Made by a program: the position numbers and the translations under genes. This document shows positions 8,636-20,556 of a stretch of DNA of 64,000 bases, in pieces (positions within the stretch are counted from its first letter, which is position 1; each line of letters starts with the position of its first letter). Source of the DNA: Pseudomonas monteilii NBRC 103158 = DSM 14164 (GTDB lineage: Bacteria > Pseudomonadota > Gammaproteobacteria > Pseudomonadales > Pseudomonadaceae); NCBI RefSeq assembly GCF_000730605.1, contig NZ_BBIS01000026.1, positions 60,327 through 124,326 of the forward strand, given 5' to 3'. The notes under the pieces are model-generated. The model did not search any database. It saw only the letters and a program-made list of their open reading frames with translations, and was not told the DNA's origin.

Positions 8636-9508
8636 TCAGAGCATCGCGTCTCGCAACCGCGGGGTCAGCTCTTCGAACAAGGTCTGTACCGAGCGCAATG
8701 CCCGGCAATCCGGCCGGGTCAGCAGCCACAGCTGGGTGTCACAACCCGGCAGCGGCCCACTCAACGCATCCACGCCGGGCAAGGCATGCACCATATAGTC
8801 CGGCAACGCCGCCACGCCCAGGCCGGCGGTGACCAGCTGGGCGATGGTCGACATGCTGCTGCACTGGTAGCGCGGGCTTACCCCAGGGTGCTGCTGGTTG
8901 CGCCAGACCACCGTAGGGTGGTCCACCATCGAGTCATCGGGGGCGATCCACGGCACGTTGGCGGGCGACTCGGCCAGACGCTCGCGCCACTGTGGCTGGC
9001 CGCAGACGACATAGGAGGTAGAACCCAGGTTGCGGCCCACCAGGTGCTCCGGTGGCGTGTTGGTCAGGCGCAGGGCGATGTCGGCATCGCGCCGGCTGAG
9101 GTTGGCAAACGTGTTGGAGGTGCCCATCTCCAGCGATAGCGCCGGGTAGTTGGGCATGAACTCGGCCAGCGCCGGCAGCAACAGGCTGTGCATCACCGCC
9201 TCGGTACAGGTCAGGCGCACCGTGCCGCTTACCACCTGCTCGCCACTGGTCATGGCAATGCGCGCCGCCTCCAGTGCCTGTTCTGCGCGTTCGGCCTGCT
9301 CGGCCAGCGCCTGAGCGGTGTCGGTCGGCAGGTAGCCCTTGCGGCTCTTGACGAACAAGGCGGTGCCCAGCGCCGACTCCAGCCGGCGGATCGAGCGGAA
9401 TACTGTCGAAACATCGACTTTCAGCAGCTCGGCGGCCTTGGCCAGCGAGCGGCCCCGCTCCAGTGCCAGGACCAGGGAGAGGTCGGCGTGGGTGATCTGA
9501 TATTGCAT
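8636..9508 (-). CDS. LysR-family transcriptional regulator, divergent from the polyamine genes
   Basis: This is a 290-residue LysR regulator with the helix-turn-helix at about 18-45 (RSLAKAAELLKVDVSTVFRSIRRLE) and a substrate-domain remainder. I start it at ATG 9508 (MQYQITHADL). The frame stays open far upstream, antisense to the glutamine-synthetase gene, but that extension has no family counterpart. It is divergent from the ligase-hydrolase-permease operon at 9713-13528 and so is a candidate regulator of it. The effector is unknown. Confidence 0.85.
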   Translation of the reverse strand: MQYQITHADLSLVLALERGRSLAKAAELLKVDVSTVFRSIRRLESALGTALFVKSRKGYLPTDTAQALAEQAERAEQALEAARIAMTSGEQVVSGTVRLTCTEAVMHSLLLPALAEFMPNYPALSLEMGTSNTFANLSRRDADIALRLTNTPPEHLVGRNLGSTSYVVCGQPQWRERLAESPANVPWIAPDDSMVDHPTVVWRNQQHPGVSPRYQCSSMSTIAQLVTAGLGVAALPDYMVHALPGVDALSGPLPGCDTQLWLLTRPDCRALRSVQTLFEELTPRLRDAML

Positions 9509-9712
9509 TGGTGCACGCTCTGCTTGCCGAATTGCCAATGTCTGTTGCGTCAGGGCCATTTTATAGTGAAACGGCCCCCCGGAATCAATGCGCCCGGTCG
9601 GGTAACCAGTCCCCACGATGGGAAAGTGAAAAGAACAACAGCTGCAACCATCGTCGCCCGTGAGGCGCCAGCCGTATCCCACATCGCCGCAGCACATCAA
9701 AGGATGTACACC

Positions 9713-11095
9713 ATGACGTCGGTAACCCCGTGCGCCAGTTCTTCCAGCGAGATGAATGACTTCCTCCAGGCCCATCCGGACACGCAGTACGTCGACCTGC
9801 TGATCTCCGACATGAATGGCGTGGTACGTGGCAAGCGCATCGAGCGGGCCAGCCTGCACAAGGTGTACGAGAAGGGCATCAACCTGCCCGCATCGCTGTT
9901 CGCCCTGGACATCAATGGCTCCACCGTCGAGAGCACCGGCCTTGGCCTGGACATCGGCGATGCCGACCGCATCTGCTTCCCGATCCCGGGCACGTTGTCG
10001 GATGAGCCGTGGCAGAAGCGCCCCACGGCCCAGTTGCTGATGACCATGCACGAGCTCGATGGCCAGCCGTTCTTCGCCGACCCGCGCGAAGTGTTGCGCC
10101 AGGTGGTGAGCAAGTTCGACGACTTGGGCCTGGATATCTGCGCGGCGTTCGAGCTGGAGTTCTACCTGATCGACCAGGACAACCTCAACGGTCGCCCGCA
10201 GCCGCCGCGTTCGCCCATTTCCGGCAAACGCCCGCAGTCTACCCAGGTGTACCTGATCGACGACCTCGATGAATACGCCGACTGCCTGCAGGACATGCTT
10301 GAAGCCGCCAAGGAACAAGGCCTGCCCGCCGACGCCATCGTCAAGGAAAGCGCCCCGGCGCAGTTCGAAGTCAACCTGCACCACGTGGCCGATCCGCTGA
10401 AGGCCTGTGATTACGCGATCCTGCTCAAGCGCCTGATCAAGAACGTGGCCTACGACCACGAAATGGACACCACGTTCATGGCCAAGCCCTACCCGGGCCA
10501 GGCAGGTAACGGCCTGCACGTACACATTTCGTTGCTGGACAAGAAAACCGGCAAGAACATCTTTGCCAGCGATGACCCGTTGCAAAGCGACACGCTGCGC
10601 CACGCCATCGGTGGTGTGCTGGAAACCATGCCGGCGTCGATGGCGTTCCTGTGCCCGAACATCAACTCCTATCGCCGCTTCGGCGCGCAGTTCTACGTGC
10701 CCAATGCGCCAAGCTGGGGCCTGGATAACCGCACCGTTGCCGTACGCGTGCCCACCGACAGCAGCGACAACGTGCGCCTGGAGCACCGTGTGGCTGGCGC
10801 CGACGCCAACCCGTACCTGATGCTGGCGGCCATCCTGGCCGGCGTGCATCACGGCCTGACCAACAAGGTCGAGCCGGATGCGCCGATCGAAGGCAACTCC
10901 TACGAACAGCTGGAGCAAAGCCTGCCGAACAACCTGCGCGATGCCCTGCGCGCGCTGGACGACAGCGAAGTCCTCAACCAATACATCAGCCCGGACTACA
11001 TCGATATCTTCGTGGCCTGCAAGGAAAGCGAACTGGCCGAGTTCGAAGTGTCGATTTCCGACCTTGAGTACAACTGGTACCTGCACACGGTGTAA
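9713..11095 (+). CDS. Glutamine synthetase-like gamma-glutamylpolyamine ligase (PuuA/PauA type)
   Basis: The 460-residue protein has the glutamine synthetase fold: a beta-grasp domain with VDLLISDMNGVVRGKR, then FELEFYLID, GNGLHVHISL (ATP/metal site) and VRLEHRVAGADANPYLMLA. It is shorter than GlnA, and the region matching GlnA's adenylylation loop is short and unlike it, as in PuuA-type ligases that glutamylate putrescine or other amines. The context supports this: the next two genes are a PuuD-like hydrolase and an APC permease. I start at ATG 9713, eight bases after AAAGGA; ATG 9704 is possible. Substrate range cannot be read from sequence. Confidence 0.88.
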   Translation: MTSVTPCASSSSEMNDFLQAHPDTQYVDLLISDMNGVVRGKRIERASLHKVYEKGINLPASLFALDINGSTVESTGLGLDIGDADRICFPIPGTLSDEPWQKRPTAQLLMTMHELDGQPFFADPREVLRQVVSKFDDLGLDICAAFELEFYLIDQDNLNGRPQPPRSPISGKRPQSTQVYLIDDLDEYADCLQDMLEAAKEQGLPADAIVKESAPAQFEVNLHHVADPLKACDYAILLKRLIKNVAYDHEMDTTFMAKPYPGQAGNGLHVHISLLDKKTGKNIFASDDPLQSDTLRHAIGGVLETMPASMAFLCPNINSYRRFGAQFYVPNAPSWGLDNRTVAVRVPTDSSDNVRLEHRVAGADANPYLMLAAILAGVHHGLTNKVEPDAPIEGNSYEQLEQSLPNNLRDALRALDDSEVLNQYISPDYIDIFVACKESELAEFEVSISDLEYNWYLHTV

Positions 11096-11099
11096 GCCC

Positions 11100-11867
11100 A
11101 TGAGCGCAACTGCGGTCCCCTTGATCGGTGTCAGCGCCTGCCGCCAGCAGGTGGGGAAGAACTCGTCGCACACGGTAGGCGACAAGTATGTCGAGGCGGC
11201 CGGCTTTGCCGGCATGCCGCTGATCTTGCCGGCCCGCGACGGGGGCAGCGACCCACAGGCGCTGCTGGCCCGGCTGCACGGCATTGTTTTTACAGGCTCG
11301 CCTTCAAATATCGAACCGCATCATTACAATGGCGCCCCCAGCGTGGCGGGTACCCGGCACGACCAGGCGCGTGATCGGCTGACCTTGCCACTGCTGCAGG
11401 CGGCGATTACTGCCGGTGTGCCGGTGTTCTGCATTTGCCGTGGCTATCAGGAACTGAACGTGGCCCTTGGCGGCAGCTTGCACCAACGCGTGCAGGAGCT
11501 GCCTGGCTACCTTGATCATCGCGAACCTGAGGACGCACCCCTGGAGGTGCAATACGGCCCTCGTCACCCGGTCGGCATCGAGCCTGGCGGGTTGTTCGAG
11601 CGCCTGGGCCTGGCGGCGCAGTTCGAGGTCAACTCGCTGCACAGCCAGGGCATCGACCGCCTGGCCCCAGGCTTGCGCGTCGAGGCACGGGCCCCGGATG
11701 GCCTGATCGAAGCAGTGTCCATGCCCGATGCGCCGGGCTTTGTGCTCGGTGTTCAGTGGCACCCGGAGTGGCGCTTCAACGAAAACCCGGTCTCGCTGCG
11801 CCTGTTTCAGGCGTTTCGCGAGGCCTGCATTGCCTTTGCAGCACGGGAGGGCGCACGGCAGGAATGA
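11100..11867 (+). CDS. Gamma-glutamyl-GABA hydrolase-like class I amidotransferase (PuuD type)
   Basis: PuuD releases GABA from gamma-glutamyl-GABA in the last step of glutamylated putrescine breakdown. The 255-residue protein is a stand-alone class I glutamine-amidotransferase domain with its nucleophile in FCICRGYQELN (C113). The His-Glu pair is in VQWHPEWRF, and GIVFTGSPSNIEPHHY is typical of the family. Its ATG is 4 bases past the ligase stop, so the two genes are co-transcribed. Length matches PuuD (about 254). Confidence 0.9.
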   Translation: MSATAVPLIGVSACRQQVGKNSSHTVGDKYVEAAGFAGMPLILPARDGGSDPQALLARLHGIVFTGSPSNIEPHHYNGAPSVAGTRHDQARDRLTLPLLQAAITAGVPVFCICRGYQELNVALGGSLHQRVQELPGYLDHREPEDAPLEVQYGPRHPVGIEPGGLFERLGLAAQFEVNSLHSQGIDRLAPGLRVEARAPDGLIEAVSMPDAPGFVLGVQWHPEWRFNENPVSLRLFQAFREACIAFAAREGARQE

Positions 11868-11986
11868 TTCTGACGTCAGCCGAAGGTCTCGGATGACTTG
11901 TCCCCGACAGCAAGCTTTCAATGAGTGAAAGCGGGTCTTGTACGCAAGGCCTGTGAAAACAATTCCAAAATTTACGGCAAATACTC

Positions 11987-13528
11987 ATGAGCAATTACAC
12001 AGAAGCTGGCCGCCCACCCGACGTGGCAGCCGACGCGGGCAACACTCAGCGCAGCAAAGGTCTGGCCAAGGGCCGTTTGGGCTTGCTGGCCAGCGTGGTG
12101 CTGGGCATTTCTACCATCGCCCCGGTCTACACCCTGACCGGCGCCCTTGGCCCGACCGTGCGCGAGGTCGGTGCCCACCTGCCAGCCGTGTTCATCGTCG
12201 GCTTCCTGCCGATGTTGCTGGTGGCCCTGGGCTACCGCGAGCTGAACTCGGCAGAACCGGACAGCGGTACATCGTTCACCTGGTCGGCACGTGCCTTCGG
12301 CCCGATGATCGGCTGGATTGGCGGCTGGGGGTTGGTGGTTGCCACCACCATCGTGCTGTCGAACCTGGCGGGAGTGGCAGTCGACTTCTTCTACCTGTTC
12401 CTGGGGCAGATCACTGGCAAGCATGAGCTGGCGGCGTTGGCCGATAACCTGTTGATCAACATCGTTACCTGTTGCGTGTTCATCGCCCTGGCGGTGTGGA
12501 TCTGCTGTCGCGGCATCGCCACCACCATGACCGTGCAGTACGGCCTGGTGGCCTTGCAGTTGGTGGTGTTGATCGGCTTTGCCGTCGCCGCCTTCGGCGG
12601 TACCACCGCGCCGCCACCGCTGGCGTTTGATTTCGCCTGGTTCAACCCGTTCGGTGTCGAGTCGTTCTCGGCCTTTGCCGCCGGGCTGTCGCTTTCGATC
12701 TTCATCTTCTGGGGCTGGGACACATGCCTCACCGTCAGCGAAGAGTCGGTGGGCAGCGAAGAGGTGCCGGGCAAGGCCGCCACCTGGACCGTGATGCTGA
12801 TCCTCGGCCTGTACCTGTTCACCGCCATCGCCACCCTGCAGTTTGCCGGTATCAGCGAAACGGGCCTGGGCCTGAACAACCCGCGCATCCAGGAAAACGT
12901 CTTTGCCCACCTGGCCGGCCCGGTCATGGGGCCGCTGGCGATCCTGATGTCCATTGCCGTGCTGGCCAGTACGGCGGCGTCGTTGCAGTCGACCTTCGTG
13001 GCGCCGGCGCGGACCCTCTTGGCGATGGGGTACTACGGTGCAGTGCCGCCGAAGTTCGCCAGCGTCTGCCCACGTTCGCAAACCCCGCGCTACGCCACTA
13101 TTTGCGCAGGCCTGGCAGCAGGTCTGTTCTACGTGACCATGCGTAGCCTGAGCGAGAACGTGTTGGCAGATACCATCACCGCGCTGGGCATGATGATCTG
13201 CTTCTATTATTCGCTGACCGCATTTGCCTGCGTCTGGTATTTCCGTGGCAGCCTGTTCGACAGCCTGCGCCACTTCATCATGCGCGGCCTGTGCCCGCTG
13301 GTGGGTGGGGTGATCCTGTCGGTGATCTTCGTACGGACTGCCATCGACAGCGCGTCGCCGGACTTCGGCAGTGGCTCGCATGTGGGCGGGTTGGGGCTGG
13401 TGTTCGTGATTGCCGCGATCATCTCGGTGCTGGGCATCGGGCTGATGATGCTGTCGCGCATGCGCGCGCCGGCTTACTTCCTGGGGGCTACTCTGCGTCA
13501 GCAGGCTACCTTGCCACTGCAGGAATAA
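11987..13528 (+). CDS. APC-superfamily amino acid/polyamine permease
   Basis: The 513-residue protein has about twelve hydrophobic segments and an APC-type N-terminus (LLASVVLGISTIAPVYTLTGALGPTV). The conserved GW-rich loop appears in FGPMIGWIGGWGLV. Such permeases take up amino acids or polyamines by proton symport. As third gene after the ligase and hydrolase, it probably imports the amine they degrade (PuuP-like role, inferred). A strong intrinsic terminator follows. Confidence 0.85.
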   Translation: MSNYTEAGRPPDVAADAGNTQRSKGLAKGRLGLLASVVLGISTIAPVYTLTGALGPTVREVGAHLPAVFIVGFLPMLLVALGYRELNSAEPDSGTSFTWSARAFGPMIGWIGGWGLVVATTIVLSNLAGVAVDFFYLFLGQITGKHELAALADNLLINIVTCCVFIALAVWICCRGIATTMTVQYGLVALQLVVLIGFAVAAFGGTTAPPPLAFDFAWFNPFGVESFSAFAAGLSLSIFIFWGWDTCLTVSEESVGSEEVPGKAATWTVMLILGLYLFTAIATLQFAGISETGLGLNNPRIQENVFAHLAGPVMGPLAILMSIAVLASTAASLQSTFVAPARTLLAMGYYGAVPPKFASVCPRSQTPRYATICAGLAAGLFYVTMRSLSENVLADTITALGMMICFYYSLTAFACVWYFRGSLFDSLRHFIMRGLCPLVGGVILSVIFVRTAIDSASPDFGSGSHVGGLGLVFVIAAIISVLGIGLMMLSRMRAPAYFLGATLRQQATLPLQE

Positions 13529-13531
13529 ATA

Positions 13532-13563
13532 GTTGGGGCCGCTCTGCGGCCCCAACTCGTTTT

Positions 13564-13564
<1 letters not shown>
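13532..13564. terminator. Rho-independent terminator between permease and gmk
   Basis: GTTGGGGCCGC and GCGGCCCCAAC form an 11-bp stem with loop TCT, followed by TCGTTTTT. It serves the permease transcript. The final T overlaps the gmk stop codon on the other strand. Confidence 0.85.
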
Positions 13565-15061
<1,497 letters not shown>

Positions 15062-15289
15062 GGGGAGTACCTCGCTAAGATGTATGAACGGTGGGAGCCT
15101 CTCGGCTGCAAGGCGCAGGATTGTAGCGCAGTGGGGCCTTGGCGCCCAATCCACCTATGTTACCGACGGGCGGGCGCGCCAGTAGGAAAAGGCGACGGGC
15201 TGTGGCGGGTACGACAATAGGCATGTCTTCCCTGGGCTGCGGGCTCTATAATGCTCGGCAGATTCAAAGTCCCAGTACAGGTATCCCAG

Positions 15290-16012
15290 ATGAAACGTCC
15301 AAGTGGTCGCGCCGCCGATCAGCTCCGCTCGATCCGCATCACCCGCAACTACACCAAGCACGCCGAAGGGTCGGTACTGGTCGAGTTCGGTGACACCAAG
15401 GTCATCTGCACGGTCAGCGTTGAAAACGGTGTACCGCGCTTCCTGAAAGGCCAAGGCCAAGGCTGGCTGACCGCCGAATACGGCATGCTGCCGCGTTCTA
15501 CTGGTGAGCGTAACCAGCGCGAAGCCAGCCGTGGCAAGCAGGGTGGCCGCACCCTGGAAATCCAGCGCCTGATCGGCCGCTCGCTGCGCGCCGCGCTGGA
15601 CATGAGCAAGCTGGGCGACATCACCCTGTACGTCGACTGCGACGTGATCCAGGCCGATGGCGGTACCCGTACCGCGTCCATCACCGGTGCCATGGTCGCC
15701 CTGTGCGATGCGCTGGCGGTGATCAAGAAGCGTGGTGGCCTGAAGGCCGGCAGCCCGCTCAAGCACATGATCGCTGCCGTGTCGGTGGGCATGTACCAGG
15801 GCGAAGCCGTGCTCGACCTGGACTACCTGGAAGACTCCGCCGCCGAAACCGACCTGAACGTGGTCATGACCAGCGCAGGTGGCTTTATCGAGGTGCAGGG
15901 CACTGCCGAAGGTGCGCCGTTCCAGCCTGAAGACTTCAACGCCATGCTGGCGCTGGCGCACAAGGGCATGACCGAAATCTTCGAGCTGCAGCAGGCTGCA
16001 CTGGCGGACTGA
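15290..16012 (+). CDS. rph: Ribonuclease PH
   Basis: RNase PH trims the 3' ends of tRNA precursors phosphorolytically. The 240-residue protein starts [20 protein letters not shown] and contains [20 protein letters not shown] (phosphate and RNA binding) and the [19 protein letters not shown] active-site stretch. Length is normal. It is a single gene divergent from yicC and ends in a bidirectional terminator shared with crc. Confidence 0.97.
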   Translation: MKRPSGRAADQLRSIRITRNYTKHAEGSVLVEFGDTKVICTVSVENGVPRFLKGQGQGWLTAEYGMLPRSTGERNQREASRGKQGGRTLEIQRLIGRSLRAALDMSKLGDITLYVDCDVIQADGGTRTASITGAMVALCDALAVIKKRGGLKAGSPLKHMIAAVSVGMYQGEAVLDLDYLEDSAAETDLNVVMTSAGGFIEVQGTAEGAPFQPEDFNAMLALAHKGMTEIFELQQAALAD

Positions 16013-16023
16013 CTGATTCCGTA

Positions 16024-16063
16024 GATACAAAAAAGCCGACATCATTGTCGGCTTTTTTGTATC
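16024..16063. terminator. Bidirectional intrinsic terminator between rph and crc
   Basis: An 18-base arm (GATACAAAAAAGCCGACA) pairs perfectly with its reverse complement around TCAT. It gives a GC stem flanked by A- and T-runs, so it works for both convergent transcripts. Confidence 0.92.
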
Positions 16064-16075
16064 TGAGCAAAGCGC

Positions 16076-16855
16076 TTAGATGGTCAACGTCCAGTCATAG
16101 TCCACGATCAGCGGCGCATGCTGGGAGAAGCGCGGCTGACGCGGCAGGCGGGCGTTGCGCACGAAACGGCGCAGGCCTGGCGTGAGGATCTGGTAGTCGA
16201 ACCGGTAGCCCAGGTTGAGCATCTCGGCCTGCTCGTTGTCTGGCCACCAGCTGTACTGGTCGCCTTCACGGCTGACTTCGCGCAGGGCATCGACGTAACC
16301 CATCTCGCCAGTGATCGCATCCATCCAGGCGCGCTCCGGCGCCAGGAAGCCCGGCGATTGCTGGCTGTCACGCCAGTTCTTGATGTCGAGCTTCTGCTGC
16401 GCCACGTAGAACGAGCCGCAATAGATGTACTCGCGACGCTTGCGACGCTGCTTGTCCAGATACTTGGCGAAGTCGTCCATCAACTTGAACTTCTGGTTCA
16501 AGTCTTCGTCGCCGTTCATGCCCGAAGGCAGCAGTAGGCTGGCAATACTGACTTTGTCGAAATCTGCTTGCAGGTAACGCCCGTAGCGGTCGGCTGTCTC
16601 GAAACCCAGGCCGGTGATGACTGCCTTGGGCTGCATGCGCGAATAAAGGGCCACACCACCTTGGGCAGGCACCTCCGCGTCGCAGGCATAAAGGAAATAG
16701 CCATCGAGCTGGAAAGCTGGGTCATCGAGTTCAAAGGCCGAGGCGCGGGTATCCTGAAGGCAGATGACGTCGGCATTCTGGGCTTGCAGCCAGCTGAGCA
16801 AACCACGCTCGGCCGCAGCCTGAATGCCATTTACGTTCACACTGATGATCCGCAT
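16076..16855 (-). CDS. crc: Catabolite repression control protein Crc
   Basis: Crc works with Hfq to block translation of mRNAs carrying A-rich CA motifs, so that preferred carbon sources are used first. The 259-residue protein (MRIISVNVNGIQAAAERGLL) has the exonuclease III/EEP fold, but the catalytic GDFN-type motif reads GSFYVAQ, in line with Crc being a non-nuclease member. I start at MRII (16855), four codons inside the longest frame. Its position divergent from pyrE is the standard pseudomonad arrangement. It probably controls the amino acid and polyamine genes elsewhere in this window. Confidence 0.97.
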   Translation of the reverse strand: MRIISVNVNGIQAAAERGLLSWLQAQNADVICLQDTRASAFELDDPAFQLDGYFLYACDAEVPAQGGVALYSRMQPKAVITGLGFETADRYGRYLQADFDKVSIASLLLPSGMNGDEDLNQKFKLMDDFAKYLDKQRRKRREYIYCGSFYVAQQKLDIKNWRDSQQSPGFLAPERAWMDAITGEMGYVDALREVSREGDQYSWWPDNEQAEMLNLGYRFDYQILTPGLRRFVRNARLPRQPRFSQHAPLIVDYDWTLTI

Positions 16856-16935
16856 AAATGGCCCCAAAAATCTCGTGCGTGTATGATACCCGAGCTCAAC
16901 CCATTTAGCTAAATCCGTGGTGTCCGGGACTATTC

Positions 16936-17577
16936 ATGCAGCCGTATCAGCGCGACTTTATCCGTTTTGCCATCGATCGCGGGGTACTGCGTTTCGGTGA
17001 ATTTACCCTGAAATCGGGGCGTACCAGCCCGTATTTCTTCAATGCCGGCCTGTTCAACACCGGTTCTGCATTGGCCGAACTGGGGCGGTGCTATGCCGCA
17101 GCCATTGTCGACAGCAAGATCCCGTTCGACGTGCTGTTCGGCCCGGCCTACAAGGGTATTCCGTTGGCGGCGACCACTGCCGTGGCCCTGGCAGACCAGC
17201 ATAAGCTCGACGTGCCTTGGTGCTTCAACCGCAAAGAAGCCAAGGACCACGGCGAAGGCGGCAGCCTGGTGGGTGCGCCACTGGCCGGTGACGTGCTGAT
17301 CATCGACGACGTGATCACCGCCGGTACTGCCATCCGTGAGGTCATGCAGATCATCAACGCCCAGCAGGCCAAGGCCGCCGGCGTGCTGATCGCGCTGAAC
17401 CGCGAAGAGCGTGGCAATGGCGAGCTGTCGGCGATCCAGGAAGTGGAACGCGACTTCGGTATCCCGGTGGTCAGCATCGTTTCGCTGACCCAGGTGCTGG
17501 AGTTCCTGGCAGATGACCCTCAGCTGAAGCAGCATCTGCCGGCTGTCGAGGCTTACCGCGCGCAGTACGGGATCTGA
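16936..17577 (+). CDS. pyrE: Orotate phosphoribosyltransferase
   Basis: PyrE joins orotate to PRPP to give OMP in pyrimidine synthesis. The 213-residue protein has the catalytic loop [13 protein letters not shown] and the PRPP-binding motif [13 protein letters not shown]. Start and length match the family. It is transcribed away from crc across an 80-bp gap and ends at an intrinsic terminator. Confidence 0.98.
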   Translation: MQPYQRDFIRFAIDRGVLRFGEFTLKSGRTSPYFFNAGLFNTGSALAELGRCYAAAIVDSKIPFDVLFGPAYKGIPLAATTAVALADQHKLDVPWCFNRKEAKDHGEGGSLVGAPLAGDVLIIDDVITAGTAIREVMQIINAQQAKAAGVLIALNREERGNGELSAIQEVERDFGIPVVSIVSLTQVLEFLADDPQLKQHLPAVEAYRAQYGI

Positions 17578-17593
17578 TCCTGGCCTGGAAATG

Positions 17594-17627
17594 AAAAAGG
17601 CGACCTTCTTGTGAAGGTCGCCTTTTT
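17594..17627. terminator. Bidirectional intrinsic terminator between pyrE and argB
   Basis: AAAAAGGCGACCTTC pairs with GAAGGTCGCCTTTTT around TTGT, and more T follows. It lies between the convergent pyrE and argB genes. Confidence 0.92.
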
Positions 17628-17647
17628 TTGTCGCCCGTTTCGGCCGA

Positions 17648-18583
<936 letters not shown>

Positions 18584-19984
18584 TCAGAACGGCAGTTGCA
18601 GCTCAGGGTCAACCTGCAGCAACTGGGTACGGAAAACATCCTTGATACGTTGCAATTCGGCGTCGCTGTCGGCCTCGAAGCGCAATACCAGCACCGGGGT
18701 GGTGTTGGAGGCGCGAACCAGGCCCCAGCCGTGGGCGTAGTCGACCCGCACACCGTCGATGGTGGTCAGGTTGGCTTCGCCCCAGTCGGCGTCGCGTTGC
18801 AGTGCATCAATGATGCTGAATTTACCCTCGTCGGTCACATCAATATTGATTTCCGGCGTGGAAATATCGTTCGGGAAGGCGGCAAACAGGTTTTCGGCGC
18901 TTTGCCCGGCCTTGCTGAGGATCTCCAGCAGGCGTGCGGCACTGTAGATGCCGTCGTCGAAACCGTACCAGCGTTCCTTGATGAAGATGTGACCGCTCAT
19001 CTCGCCGGCCAGCAGCGAGCCTGTCTGTTTCATCTTCTTTTTGATCAACGAATGACCGGTCTTCCACATCAGTGCGCGGCCGCCATGCTGTTCGATCAGC
19101 GGGGTCAGGCGACGGGTGCATTTGACGTCGAAGATGATTTCGGCGCCCGGGTTGCGCGCCAGCACGTCCTGGGCAAACAGCATCAGCAGGCGGTCGGGGT
19201 AGACGATGCTGCCGGTATTGGTCACCACACCGACGCGGTCGCCATCGCCGTCGAAGGCCAGGCCGATATCGGCGCCGGTTTCCTTGACCTTGGCGATCAG
19301 GTCTTCAAGGTTTTCCGGCTTGCCCGGGTCCGGGTGGTGGTTGGGGAAGTTGCCGTCTACTTCGCAGAACAGCGGGATCACTTCACAGCCCAGGGCTTCG
19401 ATCAGTTGCGGTGCGATCACGCCAGCGGCACCGTTGCCGCAGTCCACCACCACCTTGAGCTTTTTCGCCAGCTTCACGTCATCGACGATCTGCTGGAAGT
19501 AGCGGTCAAGGATCTCGACCTTTTCCACGCGGCCTTCTGCCAAGGTCAGGTCGTTGGTTTTCAGGCGGGTGAGCAGGGCCTGGATCTGTTCGTTGGCCAG
19601 CGTGTCGCCAGCGATGACGATCTTGAAGCCGTTGTAGTCCGACGGGTTGTGGCTGCCAGTCAGCATCACGCCCGACTTACCTGCCAGCACGTTGGCCGCG
19701 TAGTACAGGGCCGGGGTGGGCACCAGGCCGACGTCGCTGACGTGGCAGCCGGCATCGACCAGGCCCTTGATCAGCTGTTCGACCAGCATCGGGCCGGACA
19801 GGCGGCCATCACGGCCGACCGAAACCTGCGGTTCGCCCTGAGCCAGGCTTTGCGCACCGATGGCGCGGCCGATCCAGTAGGCGGTATCGGCGTGAAGGGT
19901 TTTGCCGACCACGCCGCGGATGTCATACGCGCGGAAAATGCTGTCGGGCAATGCGGCGGGGACCAGGTGGGCCATGTCGTTCAT
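18584..19984 (-). CDS. algC: Phosphomannomutase/phosphoglucomutase AlgC
   Basis: AlgC interconverts hexose 1- and 6-phosphates for alginate, LPS and other surface sugars. The 466-residue protein shows all family motifs: the phosphoserine loop TGSHNPSDYNG, the metal loop FDGDGDRVG, the sugar loop GEMSGH and the C-terminal RASNTTPVLVLRFE phosphate site. Three in-frame ATGs lie close together. I chose 19984, which has GGAG nine bases upstream; 19999 lacks a ribosome site and 19975 remains possible. It lies in the conserved coaBC-dut-algC-argB group. Confidence 0.96.
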   Translation of the reverse strand: MNDMAHLVPAALPDSIFRAYDIRGVVGKTLHADTAYWIGRAIGAQSLAQGEPQVSVGRDGRLSGPMLVEQLIKGLVDAGCHVSDVGLVPTPALYYAANVLAGKSGVMLTGSHNPSDYNGFKIVIAGDTLANEQIQALLTRLKTNDLTLAEGRVEKVEILDRYFQQIVDDVKLAKKLKVVVDCGNGAAGVIAPQLIEALGCEVIPLFCEVDGNFPNHHPDPGKPENLEDLIAKVKETGADIGLAFDGDGDRVGVVTNTGSIVYPDRLLMLFAQDVLARNPGAEIIFDVKCTRRLTPLIEQHGGRALMWKTGHSLIKKKMKQTGSLLAGEMSGHIFIKERWYGFDDGIYSAARLLEILSKAGQSAENLFAAFPNDISTPEINIDVTDEGKFSIIDALQRDADWGEANLTTIDGVRVDYAHGWGLVRASNTTPVLVLRFEADSDAELQRIKDVFRTQLLQVDPELQLPF

Positions 19985-20095
19985 CTCTGGAAGCTCCATT
20001 AGTCAAAGGCATTCTGGGCAGGCGCAAACTGAACGCTTGGACGGTGCTTTCGCCAGAGAGTTCGCCATCCTTGGCCTGAACGGTCATCTACCGGC

Positions 20096-20551
20096 TCAGT
20101 GGCTGCCGGAGTGACCGAAGCCGCCAGCACCACGCTGGCTTTCATCGAAGGCTTCGACGATGTCGAAATGGGCCTGTACCACCGGCACCAGCACCAGCTG
20201 GGCGATACGCTCGCCAACGGCGATGGTGAATGGCGTGTTGCCGCGGTTCCAGCACGACACCATCAGCTCGCCCTGGTAATCCGAGTCGATCAGGCCGACC
20301 AGGTTGCCCAGCACGATGCCGTGCTTATGGCCCAGGCCCGAGCGCGGCAGGATCACCGCCGCCAGGCCCGGGTCGCCGATGTAGATCGACAGGCCGGTAG
20401 GGATCAGCAGGGTCTGGCCTGGCTCAAGGACAGTGTCCTCCTTGAGCAGGGCGCGCAGGTCCAGGCCCGCGGAGCCAGGGGTGGCGTAGGTCGGCAGGGG
20501 GAATTCGGAACCCAGGCGTGGGTCGAGGATCTTGGCTTGAAGAGCGTGCAT
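20096..20551 (-). CDS. dut: dUTP diphosphatase
   Basis: Dut hydrolyses dUTP to dUMP, keeping uracil out of DNA and feeding thymidylate synthesis. The 151-residue trimeric-type enzyme has the motifs [13 protein letters not shown] (1), [11 protein letters not shown] (2), [11 protein letters not shown] (3), [10 protein letters not shown] (4) and the Gly-rich C-terminal arm [12 protein letters not shown] (5). It lies 5 bases after coaBC and is surely co-transcribed with it. Confidence 0.98.
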   Translation of the reverse strand: MHALQAKILDPRLGSEFPLPTYATPGSAGLDLRALLKEDTVLEPGQTLLIPTGLSIYIGDPGLAAVILPRSGLGHKHGIVLGNLVGLIDSDYQGELMVSCWNRGNTPFTIAVGERIAQLVLVPVVQAHFDIVEAFDESQRGAGGFGHSGSH

Positions 20552-20556
20552 GTAAC

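Noticed and set aside
9509..11284. Long minus-strand frame continuing upstream of the LysR gene, antisense to the glutamine-synthetase-like gene
   Set aside because: High-GC genes leave the opposite strand open. The sequence has no family resemblance, and the LysR protein starts normally at 9508.
11972..13555. 527-codon minus-strand frame over the APC permease
   Set aside because: The translation is Gln/His/Arg-rich, the usual complement of a hydrophobic protein gene.
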